Shown one piece after another: positions 45,568 to 54,620 of a stretch of 64,000 nt of DNA; position 1 is the stretch's first letter, and every line of letters starts with the position of its first letter. A program made the position numbers and the translations under genes. The stretch is from Leyella lascolaii. GTDB lineage: Bacteria > Bacteroidota > Bacteroidia > Bacteroidales > Bacteroidaceae. The stretch is from assembly GCF_900079775.1 (NCBI RefSeq), contig NZ_LT556036.1:133664-197663 (forward strand), written 5' to 3'. The notes under the pieces are model-generated. The model did no database searches. It was not told where the DNA came from and saw only the letters and a list, made by a program, of their open reading frames with translations.

Positions 45568-46721
45568 ATCTTATGAGTTGTGAAATCATTTTTGTCTGAC
45601 CTTAAATATTTAAATCGGAAAATAAGATCATTAATGAATGTTGAAAGTTCATATGGTATAACCTTTATCCATGCGATATTCTCCCCATATTGCCTGAATG
45701 CTTTCCTGGCAATAATTGTGCGTAGTGTCAGAGTCAGTATTAATGCGAATATTGAGGTTGACAGTAGAATGTAATTAATATGAGTCGCAGAATATATCAT
45801 CATTGTTATTATTGCAATATAATTGATATACATCGTGAATACATCTACATCATATAAAAGTTTATGCGGTATTGTCCGACGAAGTACTTTATTCATATAA
45901 TATAATGATATGTTGTCTTTGTTCCATTCTTTTTTTGTCGGTTCTTTTTCTCGAATGAAAGAATCTGGCGATATTTCTACTTCTGTATTGCCATTTACTG
46001 CATATTTATTTATAATGAAGTCGAACTCTCCATGTACAAGTTGTAGATTCCCACGGTACCCATCTCCGTCTATAAATGTAGATTTACGGAATGCTATGTT
46101 CGAACTGCCTGAACGGTAGGCGGTATTATGTATAGCCGTATGTAATAAATACGATAATGTTCGAAGTCTTATAAAACGGTAATACGGTTTTGTATTTTGC
46201 TCATAGTTAGCGTATCCTATTATGAGCGATGTCTCTTTTTTGAAATGTCTTGACAGTGCTGACAACCAGTTTTCGGAGGCAGGGATGTCGTTGGATTTTA
46301 TTATTGTTATCCATTCGTTGTGGGCAGCCTTTACTCCTAATGATATTGCAAGTTTCTGTCTGCTCATAAATAATGGTTTTGACGGAACAAATGTTACATA
46401 TATGCGTTTGTCTTTTAGATAAGGGCTCAGTGTGTTTTCCGCAATAATATCTCCTTTTTCTATAATTACAATTATTTCAAAGTCTTGATTGTATTTTTGA
46501 TTAAGAACTGCAGAAATACAATTCTGCAGTTCTTGGGTATCATCGTATGCCAGCAGGAGTACAGACACCTTGGGCTTTGTTTCATTGTCGTCGTTATCGT
46601 TTATTTTACTTTTATTACGAAAATCGTTTCTTATTCTGAAGAAAGGATTCAGGATAGGTGTGACTAATGATAATAAAACAAGCAATGCTCCGACTGTTAT
46701 AGAAAAAGTATCAAATATCAT
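45564..46721 (-). CDS. Membrane-anchored glycosyltransferase family 2
   Basis: A 385-residue protein with an N-terminal membrane segment (ITVGALLVLLSLVTPILNPF), a GT-A domain (KPKVSVLLLAYDDTQELQNC, FEIIVIIEKG, KAAHNEWITIIKSNDIP) and two or three C-terminal helices (INYIAIITMMIYSA, LLSTSIFALILTLTLRTII). The metal-binding motif position is IIKSNDIP rather than a clear DxD, which is unusual and may mean a changed or lost activity. Overlaps lysA by 4 bases upstream and the unknown gene by 4 downstream. Confidence 0.78.
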   Translation of the reverse strand: MIFDTFSITVGALLVLLSLVTPILNPFFRIRNDFRNKSKINDNDDNETKPKVSVLLLAYDDTQELQNCISAVLNQKYNQDFEIIVIIEKGDIIAENTLSPYLKDKRIYVTFVPSKPLFMSRQKLAISLGVKAAHNEWITIIKSNDIPASENWLSALSRHFKKETSLIIGYANYEQNTKPYYRFIRLRTLSYLLHTAIHNTAYRSGSSNIAFRKSTFIDGDGYRGNLQLVHGEFDFIINKYAVNGNTEVEISPDSFIREKEPTKKEWNKDNISLYYMNKVLRRTIPHKLLYDVDVFTMYINYIAIITMMIYSATHINYILLSTSIFALILTLTLRTIIARKAFRQYGENIAWIKVIPYELSTFINDLIFRFKYLRSDKNDFTTHKI

Positions 46722-47875
46722 AATTCTTCTGTTATGTATCCTTTGGGAAGTTCTCTACAATTGTATTGGCTTGCCATAACCTCACCATAAGCTCCGGCAG
46801 AACGTATAGCTATGATATCTCCGCGATGACATTTGTTAATCTCAATGGATTTGGCAAATACGTCGCTGGATTCACATATCGGTCCGACAATATCGTATGT
46901 TTCAACTTCTTCATTACTGCTGATATTTTCTATCTTATGATACGCATGATATAGTGCGGGGCGAATGAGATCTGTCATTCCTGCATCTACTATTGCAAAT
47001 TTTTTATAAGAGCCGTTCTTAACATAAAGTAGGCGTGTGATAAGTGTTCCGCATTGCCCTACGACAGAGCGTCCCAATTCAAAGTGAACTTTTTGATCCG
47101 GGAGTATCCGCAGATGTTTCGCATACGTGGAGAAATAACCGGCGAAATCCGGGATGGGTTCTATGTCCGGATGTTCATAATTAATCCCAAGACCGCCTCC
47201 CACATTTATATTAGGCAGTACAATTCCATGCTGCTTCAGTCTGCTTTGGAGATCGTTTATTCTATTGCTTAAAGCTTTAAAATCATCCATATCCAGGATT
47301 TGTGATCCAATGTGAAAATGCAGTCCGATAACGGAAATGTTTTTTAATCTTGTTGATATTTCTATTGTCTTTTCAAGATCGTCCATTGCTATACCAAACT
47401 TGTTTTCTGCAAGTCCGGTCGTTATGTTGGCGTGAGTGTGGGCTCCGATATTCGGATTTATGCGGAAAGCGACATTTGCGACTTTATTGCGTTGTGACGC
47501 GAGAGTATTGATAACTTCAAGTTCGGCGGTGCTTTCAACATTAAAGCAAAAAATGTTGTTGTCCAATCCAAGATTTATTTCCCAATCGCTTTTACCGACA
47601 CCGGCATACACAATTTTTGAGGGAGGAAATCCCGCATCAATCGCTGCTTGTATCTCTCCACCGCTTACACAGTCAGCCCCAAAGCCATATTGGCTGATTA
47701 TCTTTAATATCTTTGGATTGGAATTTGCTTTTATCGCATAATGTATACAATAGTTTTTATATTTTGTTGTCTCTTTATAAATTATATTCAGTGTATCACG
47801 CAATAATCCGCTGTCATAATAATAAAATGGTGTTTTTATATTATGAAATTTATTTATAGGAAAATTGGTTTTCAT
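46718..47875 (-). CDS. lysA: Diaminopimelate decarboxylase
   Basis: A 385-residue PLP enzyme converting meso-diaminopimelate to lysine. The PLP lysine is Lys49 in IHYAIKANSNPKIL. The phosphate-binding glycine motif is NVGGGLGINYEHPD, the HIGSQI and ELGRSVVGQCGTLITRLLYV segments follow, and the C-terminal active-site motif is GPICESSDVFAK with the partner Cys. The frame is open to 47905, inside lysC; ATG 47875 lies 7 bases after the lysC stop and gives a normal start. Sits directly after lysC, so the first and last steps of the lysine pathway are adjacent. Confidence 0.96.
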   Translation of the reverse strand: MKTNFPINKFHNIKTPFYYYDSGLLRDTLNIIYKETTKYKNYCIHYAIKANSNPKILKIISQYGFGADCVSGGEIQAAIDAGFPPSKIVYAGVGKSDWEINLGLDNNIFCFNVESTAELEVINTLASQRNKVANVAFRINPNIGAHTHANITTGLAENKFGIAMDDLEKTIEISTRLKNISVIGLHFHIGSQILDMDDFKALSNRINDLQSRLKQHGIVLPNINVGGGLGINYEHPDIEPIPDFAGYFSTYAKHLRILPDQKVHFELGRSVVGQCGTLITRLLYVKNGSYKKFAIVDAGMTDLIRPALYHAYHKIENISSNEEVETYDIVGPICESSDVFAKSIEINKCHRGDIIAIRSAGAYGEVMASQYNCRELPKGYITEEL

Positions 47876-47882
47876 TTTTAAT

Positions 47883-49205
47883 TTATTTATTAAACAATAC
47901 GTCACTCAAGCTTTGCAGTGCCCGTTTTTTATCAGAAGCCTTGATTAAGAACGAAATATTATAATTGGAGCCTCCGTATGATATCATGCGGATTGGAATG
48001 TCTTTCATTGCGTCAAGAACTAATGTCTCAAAACCAATATTGCTCCACTCCAAATCTCCGACAACGCATACAATGCACATGTCTGTGTCAACTGTAACCG
48101 TGCCATATTTTTTCAGTTCATCGACAATCTCATTTAAGTGTGTGCAATTATCTATGCTCATGGATACTCCAACTTCACTTGTAGTAATCATGTCGATAGG
48201 TGTTTGATAGCTCTCGAAAATCTCAAATATTTTGCGCAAGAAGCCAGTCGCGAATAGCATTCTGCTGGACTTTATCTTGATTGCAGTGATTTTATCTTTT
48301 GCCGCTACCGCCTTGATTTTGCCTTTTATGAGCACATTATCTATAATGGTTCCTTCTGCGGCAGGATCCATGGTGTTTTTCAGCCTTACAGGTATTCCCG
48401 CATATTTTGCCGGTTGTACGCATGTGGGATGAAGTATTTTAGCACCAAAATAGGCTAATTCCGCAGCTTCTTCAAAATTCAGCTGGTGTATGGCGTCTGT
48501 TTTCTCAACAAATCTTGGATCGTTATTGTGCATACCATCAATATCAGTCCATATTTGTATTTCATCTGCGGGAAGGGCCGCTCCGATTAATGAAGCGGTA
48601 AAGTCGCTTCCTCCTCTCTGTAGATTATCAACTTCACCGTATGCGTTTCTGCAAATGAACCCTTGGGTAATATAAACATCATACCCCTGGTTTTCTTTCA
48701 TGACAACGGACAGTTTTTCCTTAAGATAATGCAAGTCCGGTTCTGCATTCTTGTCTGTCCGCATGAAATCCAGTGCGGATAAAAGTGTTGCCTTTATTCC
48801 GTTTTCCAATAAATAATAAGTCATCATGTTGGTGCTTATTATCTCACCTTGGGCTATAATGTTTTTCTCCTCAAAACTTGTAAACAAATCTTTTGTGAAA
48901 GAACGTAAGTAGTTGAATTCATTGCGTATGAACTCATGTGCTTTTGTTTTATATTCATCAGTAGAGTACAGTTCCTCTACGTGTTGTTTATATTTCCTTT
49001 CAAGATTGTTTATAACCTCATTTGCTCCGTCTGTATTTTTCTTATATAAGTAATTTGATATTTCTATAAGTGAATTAGTCGTTCCTGACATAGCAGACAA
49101 TACTATAAATACAGGATGTTCCGTGTCAGACGCAACCATTGAAGCAACGGCCTTCATTCTTTCCGGGGAACCAACAGATGTCCCGCCAAATTTCATTACC
49201 TTCAT
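47883..49205 (-). CDS. lysC: Aspartate kinase (monofunctional)
   Basis: A 440-residue kinase making aspartyl-phosphate, the first step toward lysine, DAP, threonine and methionine. The start MKVMKFGGTSVGSPERM carries the KFGGTS nucleotide motif; GGSDFTASLIGAAL and WTDIDGMHNNDPRFV follow. Two C-terminal ACT-type regions (FLRKIFEIFESYQTPIDMIT and IPIRMISYGGSNYNISFLIK) imply feedback control, probably by lysine given that lysA is next and no dehydrogenase is fused. The distance of 51 bases from ftsE is the longest gap in this part of the operon. Confidence 0.95.
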   Translation of the reverse strand: MKVMKFGGTSVGSPERMKAVASMVASDTEHPVFIVLSAMSGTTNSLIEISNYLYKKNTDGANEVINNLERKYKQHVEELYSTDEYKTKAHEFIRNEFNYLRSFTKDLFTSFEEKNIIAQGEIISTNMMTYYLLENGIKATLLSALDFMRTDKNAEPDLHYLKEKLSVVMKENQGYDVYITQGFICRNAYGEVDNLQRGGSDFTASLIGAALPADEIQIWTDIDGMHNNDPRFVEKTDAIHQLNFEEAAELAYFGAKILHPTCVQPAKYAGIPVRLKNTMDPAAEGTIIDNVLIKGKIKAVAAKDKITAIKIKSSRMLFATGFLRKIFEIFESYQTPIDMITTSEVGVSMSIDNCTHLNEIVDELKKYGTVTVDTDMCIVCVVGDLEWSNIGFETLVLDAMKDIPIRMISYGGSNYNISFLIKASDKKRALQSLSDVLFNK

Positions 49206-49256
49206 ATTCGTATCTTTTTATATTTAATTTCTATTATTGTGTGAATGTATTGGATA

Positions 49257-49955
49257 TTATACTTTCTGAGCGTTATAATACTCATTTGTTATGTTAGTCA
49301 AAGAACCATCCTCGCATTTATAAATAATACCAGGATATTTTTTCAGCATGGATATGTTGTGTGTCGACATAATGACAGATGTTCCTGATTCTGTAATCTT
49401 TCTCAATAATTCGACAATGTTATTTGCTGTCTCCGGATCAAGATTACCAGTCGGTTCATCTGCAATTATTATTTTCGGTGTATTAAGTACTGCTCTTGCA
49501 ATTGCAATACGTTGCTGTTCGCCTCCGGAAAGTTCATGCGGATATTTGTCTTTTTTATCTGACATACCGACGTCAGAAAGAACTTGTTCTATTCTATTAT
49601 TAATATCTTTATTCGATTTCCATCCTGTCGAATGTAGGATGAACTGTAGGTTTTTGAATACACTTCTGTCATGCAGCAGTTGGAAGTCCTGGAATATAAT
49701 CCCCATTTCCTTTCTTAGAGCAGGGATATCACGGCGTTTCAATGTTAATAAATCACGCCCAAGAACTTCTGCTTTCTGAGCTTCTTGTTTCGGTATGTCC
49801 AGTTCACAATACATTGTTTTCAGTAATGAACTTTTTCCTGAGCCTACTTTACCTATAATATATATAAATTGGTCGGTGTCGACAGAAAACTCCACATCTT
49901 TCAGTATCGGTTCACCGCCTTGATATATATTTACTTTTTGATAATCAACTAACAT
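49257..49955 (-). CDS. ftsE: Cell division ABC ATPase FtsE-like
   Basis: A 232-residue ABC ATPase with Walker A GKVGSGKSS, Q-loop IIFQDFQLLHDRSV, signature LSGGEQQRIAIARAVL, Walker B IIIADEPTGNLD and the H-loop STHNI. The FDQLL-type Q-loop and short length fit FtsE, which with FtsX activates cell-wall hydrolases at the septum. LolD-type transporters are the main alternative. No ftsX lies beside it; the neighbours are hisIE (13 bases upstream) and lysC. ATG 49955 is preferred to TTG 49961. Confidence 0.82.
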   Translation of the reverse strand: MLVDYQKVNIYQGGEPILKDVEFSVDTDQFIYIIGKVGSGKSSLLKTMYCELDIPKQEAQKAEVLGRDLLTLKRRDIPALRKEMGIIFQDFQLLHDRSVFKNLQFILHSTGWKSNKDINNRIEQVLSDVGMSDKKDKYPHELSGGEQQRIAIARAVLNTPKIIIADEPTGNLDPETANNIVELLRKITESGTSVIMSTHNISMLKKYPGIIYKCEDGSLTNITNEYYNAQKV

Positions 49956-49968
49956 AATCAATTATATA

Positions 49969-50583
49969 TTAATGTTTATGCCATGATGGGCTGTGTCTTG
50001 TTTCCAACTCTCTGATTACATCGTTTATACTAAGTCCTTTGCTTGTTAAAAGAACTATCATATGATATATTAAATCAGAGCATTCATAAACTAAACGTTC
50101 ATTTGTACCGTTTGTTGCTTCTATGACGGCTTCTACAGCCTCTTCTCCCACTTTCTGTGCCATACGGTTGACGCCTTCCTTGAATAAGGATGTTGTGTAG
50201 GAGCCTTCCGGCATTTCCTTGTATCTTGTCGATATAAAGTCTTGTAGTTCAGACAAGAACGAAGTACCGTTGTCTTTGTTTGATTCTTTCCAACACGTGT
50301 CGCTTCCTGTATGGCATACCGGTCCTGTAGGATGTGCTTTTACCAATAAAGTATCATTATCACAATCTATATTTATGCTGACAAGTTCCAGAGTATTGCC
50401 TGAAGTCTCTCCTTTGGTCCACAGACAATTTCTTGACCTGCTCCAAAATGTGACCTTCTTTGTCTCTATAGTCTTATTATATGCTGCATCGTTCATGTAA
50501 CCTAACATGAGTACATTTTTTGTCTTGGCATCTTGTATGATTGCAGGAACGAGACCTCCCATTTTTTCAAAGTCTATTTTCAT
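49969..50583 (-). CDS. hisIE: Bifunctional phosphoribosyl-AMP cyclohydrolase / phosphoribosyl-ATP pyrophosphatase
   Basis: A 204-residue fusion enzyme for steps 2 and 3 of histidine synthesis. The HisI half (about 1-110) has GYMNDAAYNKTIETKKVTFW, SRSRNCLWTKGETSGN and the zinc-site CHTGSDTCW. The HisE half (about 115-204) has SYTTSLFKEGVNRMAQKVGE followed by EAVEAVIEA and YECSDLIYHMIVLL. Fused HisIE is usual in Bacteroidetes. Fourth gene of the his series, 18 bases after hisF. Confidence 0.96.
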   Translation of the reverse strand: MKIDFEKMGGLVPAIIQDAKTKNVLMLGYMNDAAYNKTIETKKVTFWSRSRNCLWTKGETSGNTLELVSINIDCDNDTLLVKAHPTGPVCHTGSDTCWKESNKDNGTSFLSELQDFISTRYKEMPEGSYTTSLFKEGVNRMAQKVGEEAVEAVIEATNGTNERLVYECSDLIYHMIVLLTSKGLSINDVIRELETRHSPSWHKH

Positions 50584-50601
50584 ATATTTTCTATTTGTAT
50601 T

Positions 50602-51366
50602 TTATATCCTTACCTTTATGTGATTGTCAGAAAGATATTGTTTCAATTCTTTAATTTTGATTTCTCCAAAGTGAAAGACGCTGGCTGCGAGCGCTGCGTC
50701 AGCCTTCCCTATATTGAATACATCAACGAAGTCTTCTTTTTTACCCGCTCCACCGCTTGCAATTATCGGTATCTTGAGGTGTTCAGCCAGTTCTGCCAAG
50801 GTCTCGTTTGCATATCCGTTTTTTACTCCGTCATGATTCATACTTGTAAATAGAATTTCTCCCGCTCCACGGCTTTCTGCTTCTTTAGCCCAGTCCAACA
50901 ACTTAAATGCCGTTTTCTCCCGTCCTCCTTTGATATAGCAAAACCAGTCTGTGCCGTCGAACTGTGCGTCAATGGCACATATGCAAACTTGAGAGCCGAA
51001 TGCATTGGTTATTCTGTCTATGATTTCTGGGTTTTTGATAGCAGCCGAATTGATGCTTACTTTATCGGCTCCGGCTCCTAACAGTCTTTCTATATCCTCG
51101 AATGAATCGATGCCTCCGCCCACGGCGAAAGGGATGTTTATTTCAGATGCTATCTTAGAGACAAGTTTTGTAAAAGTCTTCCGTCCCTCTACTGTTGCTG
51201 TTATATCCAAGAACACCAGTTCGTCAGCACCTTCCTCATTGTATCGTTTTGCAAGCTGCACAGGGTCTCCGGCTTGCTGCAGATTCTGAAAGTTAACACC
51301 TTTTACGGTGTTGCCGTCCTTTATGTCAAGACACGGTATGATTCTTTTTGCCAGTCCGTTACACAT
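50602..51366 (-). CDS. hisF: Imidazole glycerol phosphate synthase cyclase subunit
   Basis: A 254-residue TIM-barrel cyclase that, with HisH, turns PRFAR and ammonia into imidazole glycerol phosphate and AICAR. The first catalytic Asp is in [19 protein letters not shown] and the second in [20 protein letters not shown]. The phosphate loops AVGGGI and ASGGAG are intact. The start ATG 51366 overlaps the end of hisA by 8 bases, indicating coupled translation. Length is normal. Confidence 0.97.
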   Translation of the reverse strand: MCNGLAKRIIPCLDIKDGNTVKGVNFQNLQQAGDPVQLAKRYNEEGADELVFLDITATVEGRKTFTKLVSKIASEINIPFAVGGGIDSFEDIERLLGAGADKVSINSAAIKNPEIIDRITNAFGSQVCICAIDAQFDGTDWFCYIKGGREKTAFKLLDWAKEAESRGAGEILFTSMNHDGVKNGYANETLAELAEHLKIPIIASGGAGKKEDFVDVFNIGKADAALAASVFHFGEIKIKELKQYLSDNHIKVRI

Positions 51367-52078
51367 GCTCCATCAATGTATTTATGTTTATTCTGTGCTC
51401 GTAATATGCTTTCCCGAACACTACAGCACTTACACCTAATCTGTCAAGTTGCATGATATCCTCATTAGAGGATACTCCGCCGCTTGCAATCAAATTTATT
51501 CCCGGAAATCTCTTTAATATTTCTCCGTATAGATCATATGCTGGACCGGACAATGTCCCGTCTTTTGTTATGTCCGTACATAGTATGTTCCTTACTCCAT
51601 GATTGATATACAGTCTTAAAAAGGAATATATATTTTCATTTGTCTCCTCTTTCCATCCGTTCACCGCAATATTATCGTTTTTGATGTCAGCTCCTAAGAT
51701 AATTCTTTCTGCGCCATATTCCTGTAACCATTTATAAAAAAGAGACGGCTCTTTTACGGCAACGCTTCCGATTGTCGCCATGTTTGCCCCGTTCTCAAAA
51801 ACAGCTTTTATGTCATCATCCGATTTTATGCCTCCGCCGAAATCAATGCACAATTTTGTTTTTGCGCTTATTTCTCTCAATACGTGAATGTTTGTCACGT
51901 GACTTGATTTTGCACCGTCAAGATCAACCAGATGGAGGTGTGTCAGTCCCATCTGTTCGAATTCTTTTGCGGCATCAACCGGATTCTCGCGGTATATTGT
52001 TTTCTCGTTATAATCGCCTTTTGTAAGGCGCACGCATTTGCCGTCTATAATATCAATCGCAGGAATTAATCTTATCAT
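51359..52078 (-). CDS. hisA: ProFAR isomerase
   Basis: A 239-residue TIM-barrel isomerase acting just before HisF. The catalytic acid is in [20 protein letters not shown] and the general base Asp in [20 protein letters not shown]. Phosphate-binding loops IDFGGGI and ASGGVSS are present. It overlaps hisH by 4 bases (ATGA) and hisF by 8. HisA and HisF are paralogous half-barrel duplications and here stand side by side. Confidence 0.97.
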   Translation of the reverse strand: MIRLIPAIDIIDGKCVRLTKGDYNEKTIYRENPVDAAKEFEQMGLTHLHLVDLDGAKSSHVTNIHVLREISAKTKLCIDFGGGIKSDDDIKAVFENGANMATIGSVAVKEPSLFYKWLQEYGAERIILGADIKNDNIAVNGWKEETNENIYSFLRLYINHGVRNILCTDITKDGTLSGPAYDLYGEILKRFPGINLIASGGVSSNEDIMQLDRLGVSAVVFGKAYYEHRININTLMEHV

Positions 52079-52665
52079 AGGCTAAGAAAATTATTAAGAA
52101 TTTTTTCTCCGACATCTCCGCTCTTTTCGGGATGGAACTGCACGGCATAAAAATTTTTGTAATTTAATGCCGCGGAGTACGGTAATATATAGTCTGTATC
52201 TGCAATTGTATAGGCAGATAGCGGAGCATAGTAGCTGTGTATGAAGTAGACGAATTCTTTCCTGACAATATCTTTGAATAGCGGTGATTTTAAATTTGAT
52301 ATTTCGTTCCACCCTACAGCAGGTATCTTATCCTGATTTGACCGCGCGATAAAGCGTTTTATGTCTACGTGGAATATATCAAGACAATTGGTGTCTCCTT
52401 CCTCTGAATGACGGCACATCAACTGCATTCCTATGCATATGCCAAGTACCGGCTGACGCAGATTGCATATTACTTCATTCAAATTATGGGAATAAAGATA
52501 CTGCATGACAGATTTTGCCTCGCCTTGCCCCGGAAGTATCACCTTGTCTGCGGTCATCACTTCATTCACGTCATCCGTTACCACAGGTTCTACTCCTAAT
52601 CTTTTCAGTGAATTGATAACGGAATAAATGTTGCCGGCTTTATATTTTAAAATTGCAATTTTCAT
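52075..52665 (-). CDS. hisH: Imidazole glycerol phosphate synthase glutaminase subunit
   Basis: A 196-residue class I glutamine amidotransferase that supplies ammonia to HisF. The nucleophile lies in PVLGICIGMQLMCRH, the His-Glu pair in YAVQFHPEKSGDVG, and the oxyanion region in ILPGQGEAKSVM. It is the first gene of the series hisH-A-F-IE. The genes for the other histidine steps (hisG, D, C, B) are not in this window. Confidence 0.97.
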   Translation of the reverse strand: MKIAILKYKAGNIYSVINSLKRLGVEPVVTDDVNEVMTADKVILPGQGEAKSVMQYLYSHNLNEVICNLRQPVLGICIGMQLMCRHSEEGDTNCLDIFHVDIKRFIARSNQDKIPAVGWNEISNLKSPLFKDIVRKEFVYFIHSYYAPLSAYTIADTDYILPYSAALNYKNFYAVQFHPEKSGDVGEKILNNFLSL

Positions 52666-52757
52666 TAATTAACTGGATTATCTGTTGCTGGACAAAATCA
52701 TGCCTTATTGTATAGCGTTTTTTTACTTCACGCAACCAACAAGAGATCCTATTTTTG

Positions 52758-52765
52758 CAAAATTA
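52758..52765 (-). promoter_or_regulatory. -7 box upstream of the his operon
   Basis: The minus strand reads TAatTTTGC, a TAnnTTTG match 92 bases before the hisH ATG. The -33 element is unclear. The leader shows no obvious His-rich peptide. Confidence 0.4.
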
Positions 52766-52840
52766 CAAATTTTCTTTTATAAAGCTTACGTCTGACTATA
52801 AAATTATATAAATTATGGATGTCTAGTTATAATATCAAAC

Positions 52841-53374
52841 TTATTCAGATTCTTCTTCCGGCGTGTGCAGGATTATGCTTGTGGCACCTATGGTGAACAG
52901 CGAGCCGTTTCCGATTATTCTGCATTCCCTGTTTCGCAGGATGTCATTGTCCACGAATGTCCCTGTGTTGCTCGGTCCGTCCTTCAATATGTATTTCAGT
53001 GTTCCATTATTGTTTTTCTTCACGGTAATCGAGCAGTGGGTCATGTCTATGCTGGGGTCGTTTGTCTCTATGGGGCAGTTTATGTCATTCCCTTTCATGT
53101 GACGCCCGATGACGTTCTCGCCTAAACTTAACGGTATGATTTGTTTGTAGTGGAAAACATTCTCAATTACTACAATATATCCGTATTCATTGTTTTCTTC
53201 CTTTTCGGACAGGTCTTCTTTGCGCTGTATGTTGTTCAATTTTGATACACCCATTCTGATGCTAAACTGCTTTCCGCAGTCAGGACATTCAAATACAAGA
53301 TTCTGACCATTATTATATCTGGTCTCATCAAAAATGATATATCTCTCACATTTAGGACAGCGTACTCTCTTCAT
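52841..53374 (-). CDS. Zinc-ribbon and FHA domain protein
   Basis: A 177-residue cytoplasmic protein. The first 40 residues form a zinc ribbon with cysteine pairs CPKC (6-9) and CPDC (31-34), of the MJ0042 type. A forkhead-associated domain occupies about residues 75-170, with the phosphothreonine-binding residues in NVIGRHMKGNDINCP, DMTHCSITVKK and GTFVDNDILRN. FHA domains bind phosphothreonine peptides, implying a Ser/Thr kinase partner not seen here. It overlaps the HU/SPOR gene by 1 base (TAATG), so both are read from one message. Confidence 0.88.
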   Translation of the reverse strand: MKRVRCPKCERYIIFDETRYNNGQNLVFECPDCGKQFSIRMGVSKLNNIQRKEDLSEKEENNEYGYIVVIENVFHYKQIIPLSLGENVIGRHMKGNDINCPIETNDPSIDMTHCSITVKKNNNGTLKYILKDGPSNTGTFVDNDILRNRECRIIGNGSLFTIGATSIILHTPEEESE

Positions 53375-54435
53375 TATTTTTCTGTTATGCTTGTAATCCA
53401 GGCGTCTGAAAAGTCTATGTCGGTATTCAGCATGTTAAGAATTCTGTTGGCGTCTTTTCGTGTCGCGAATTTGTCATATATTACTTTGGAGCCGCTGGAT
53501 GTGGTGTAAACTTCAGCTTTTTCAAATCCTTTCTTGTGCAGAAGCCTTACATAGGCTTCCGCGTTTTTCTTCGAAACCTTACTTGCAAGCACAATGCTGA
53601 AATAAGTGCTGCCAGTTTTGTTTGAATCCGAGATGGCTGTGGCTTTACAATCCTTTTTAATGCCGTCTGCACATTTTGCCGGTTCTTTTGCCGGTTTGAA
53701 TTTCGGTGTGCCCAAAGTGATGTCTTTAGGCATTATGTTCAAAAGCATGTTTGTGTCTATCCTGCTTTTGGTTATGCCTGATGTGCTGTTTTCTCCTACG
53801 GGTGAGGGTATGAGGAAAAACAGCACGAAGATGATGCATGCGGCGGCAATTTCCTTTATTGACGCAATCGGGATATTCAGCGTTATGGTCTTTTCTTTTG
53901 AAATCTTTTTGCCTTTTTCTTCTGATTCAGGAGCAACCGCAATTGTCTTTATCTCGCTCTCTGCGTGGCTTATGCTGTCTTTGTGTCTTTTTTCAACAGT
54001 GTTTTTGTGACTGTTGCTGATAATGTCAGCCGAAAATGTACTCAGGCCATAGTAGTCCGGGGTAAGGATCCCTGCCTCGCATGGCTTGAAATCATAGCTG
54101 CCGTCATCTTGTATGTATATCACTCCAAGACCATACAACTCATACTCGCCATTCTTTGCGAGAATGCCTTTCAGCCGCGTCACGTCGTTCTCTATGCGCG
54201 TGAGTGCCTCCGGATAGCTTATATCGTATACCTCAACGTATGATTGAACAAGCAGCGAGTCGTTTATTTTCAGTTGAGGATTAAATCCGAGCGTTCTTAA
54301 CGGGGGATAGAATGTCTTCGCGTCATGATCATATATAGAATCTATATGATGAGTCATGAAGCCTCCGAAATCCGGTACGATTACACAATCGTTGGTGAGT
54401 AATAGTTTTGTAATATGTCTTTCTAATTCAATCAC
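53374..54435 (-). CDS. HU-like (CCDC81) and SPOR domain membrane protein
   Basis: A 353-residue protein from GTG 54435. The N-terminal domain (ELERHITKLLLTNDCVIVPD, FGGFMTHH) matches the HU-CCDC81 type known in Bacteroidetes, followed by a second HU-like repeat (SYPEALTRIENDVTRLKGIL). A single membrane helix (IASIKEIAAACIIFVLFFLI, about 200-225) separates it from a C-terminal SPOR domain (about 275-350, YFSIVLASKVSKKNAEAYVR), which binds denuded peptidoglycan at division sites. It therefore links a cytoplasmic domain to septal wall. Upstream TTG 54471 would overlap the promoter, so GTG 54435 is preferred. Confidence 0.82.
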   Translation of the reverse strand: MIELERHITKLLLTNDCVIVPDFGGFMTHHIDSIYDHDAKTFYPPLRTLGFNPQLKINDSLLVQSYVEVYDISYPEALTRIENDVTRLKGILAKNGEYELYGLGVIYIQDDGSYDFKPCEAGILTPDYYGLSTFSADIISNSHKNTVEKRHKDSISHAESEIKTIAVAPESEEKGKKISKEKTITLNIPIASIKEIAAACIIFVLFFLIPSPVGENSTSGITKSRIDTNMLLNIMPKDITLGTPKFKPAKEPAKCADGIKKDCKATAISDSNKTGSTYFSIVLASKVSKKNAEAYVRLLHKKGFEKAEVYTTSSGSKVIYDKFATRKDANRILNMLNTDIDFSDAWITSITEK

Positions 54436-54440
54436 GAGTG

Positions 54441-54472
54441 CAAATTTAAATAAAACGGATGACTTTTCCAAC
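54441..54472 (-). promoter_or_regulatory. Promoter of the HU/SPOR-FHA operon
   Basis: The minus strand reads GTTG (plus 54469-54472), 20-base spacer, TAaaTTTG (plus 54441-54448). The -7 box ends 5 bases before the GTG start. Confidence 0.6.
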
Positions 54473-54519
54473 TAAATAATTCAAAAAAATCAGCTTGGTA
54501 ATTAAATAGTATTTTTTGT

Positions 54520-54550
54520 TTTGGTAATCGGCATAAATGTATTATCTTTG
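54520..54550 (+). promoter_or_regulatory. Promoter of rfbC
   Basis: TTTG (54520-54523), 19-base spacer, TATCTTTG (54543-54550). The 65-base leader contains a small hairpin AGGACA-gata-TGTCCT with a TTTT tail at 54559-54578, perhaps an attenuator-like element. Confidence 0.82.
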
Positions 54551-54620
54551 CGTTTGTAGGACAGATATGTCCTTTTATTATGAAGATAATTTCATCATAT
54601 TTTGAAGATAAAATATCTAT

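Noticed and set aside
47876-47905. Upstream start of lysA at 47905
   Set aside because: It would overlap the end of lysC by 23 bases; the ATG at 47875 gives the normal LysA start just after the lysC stop.
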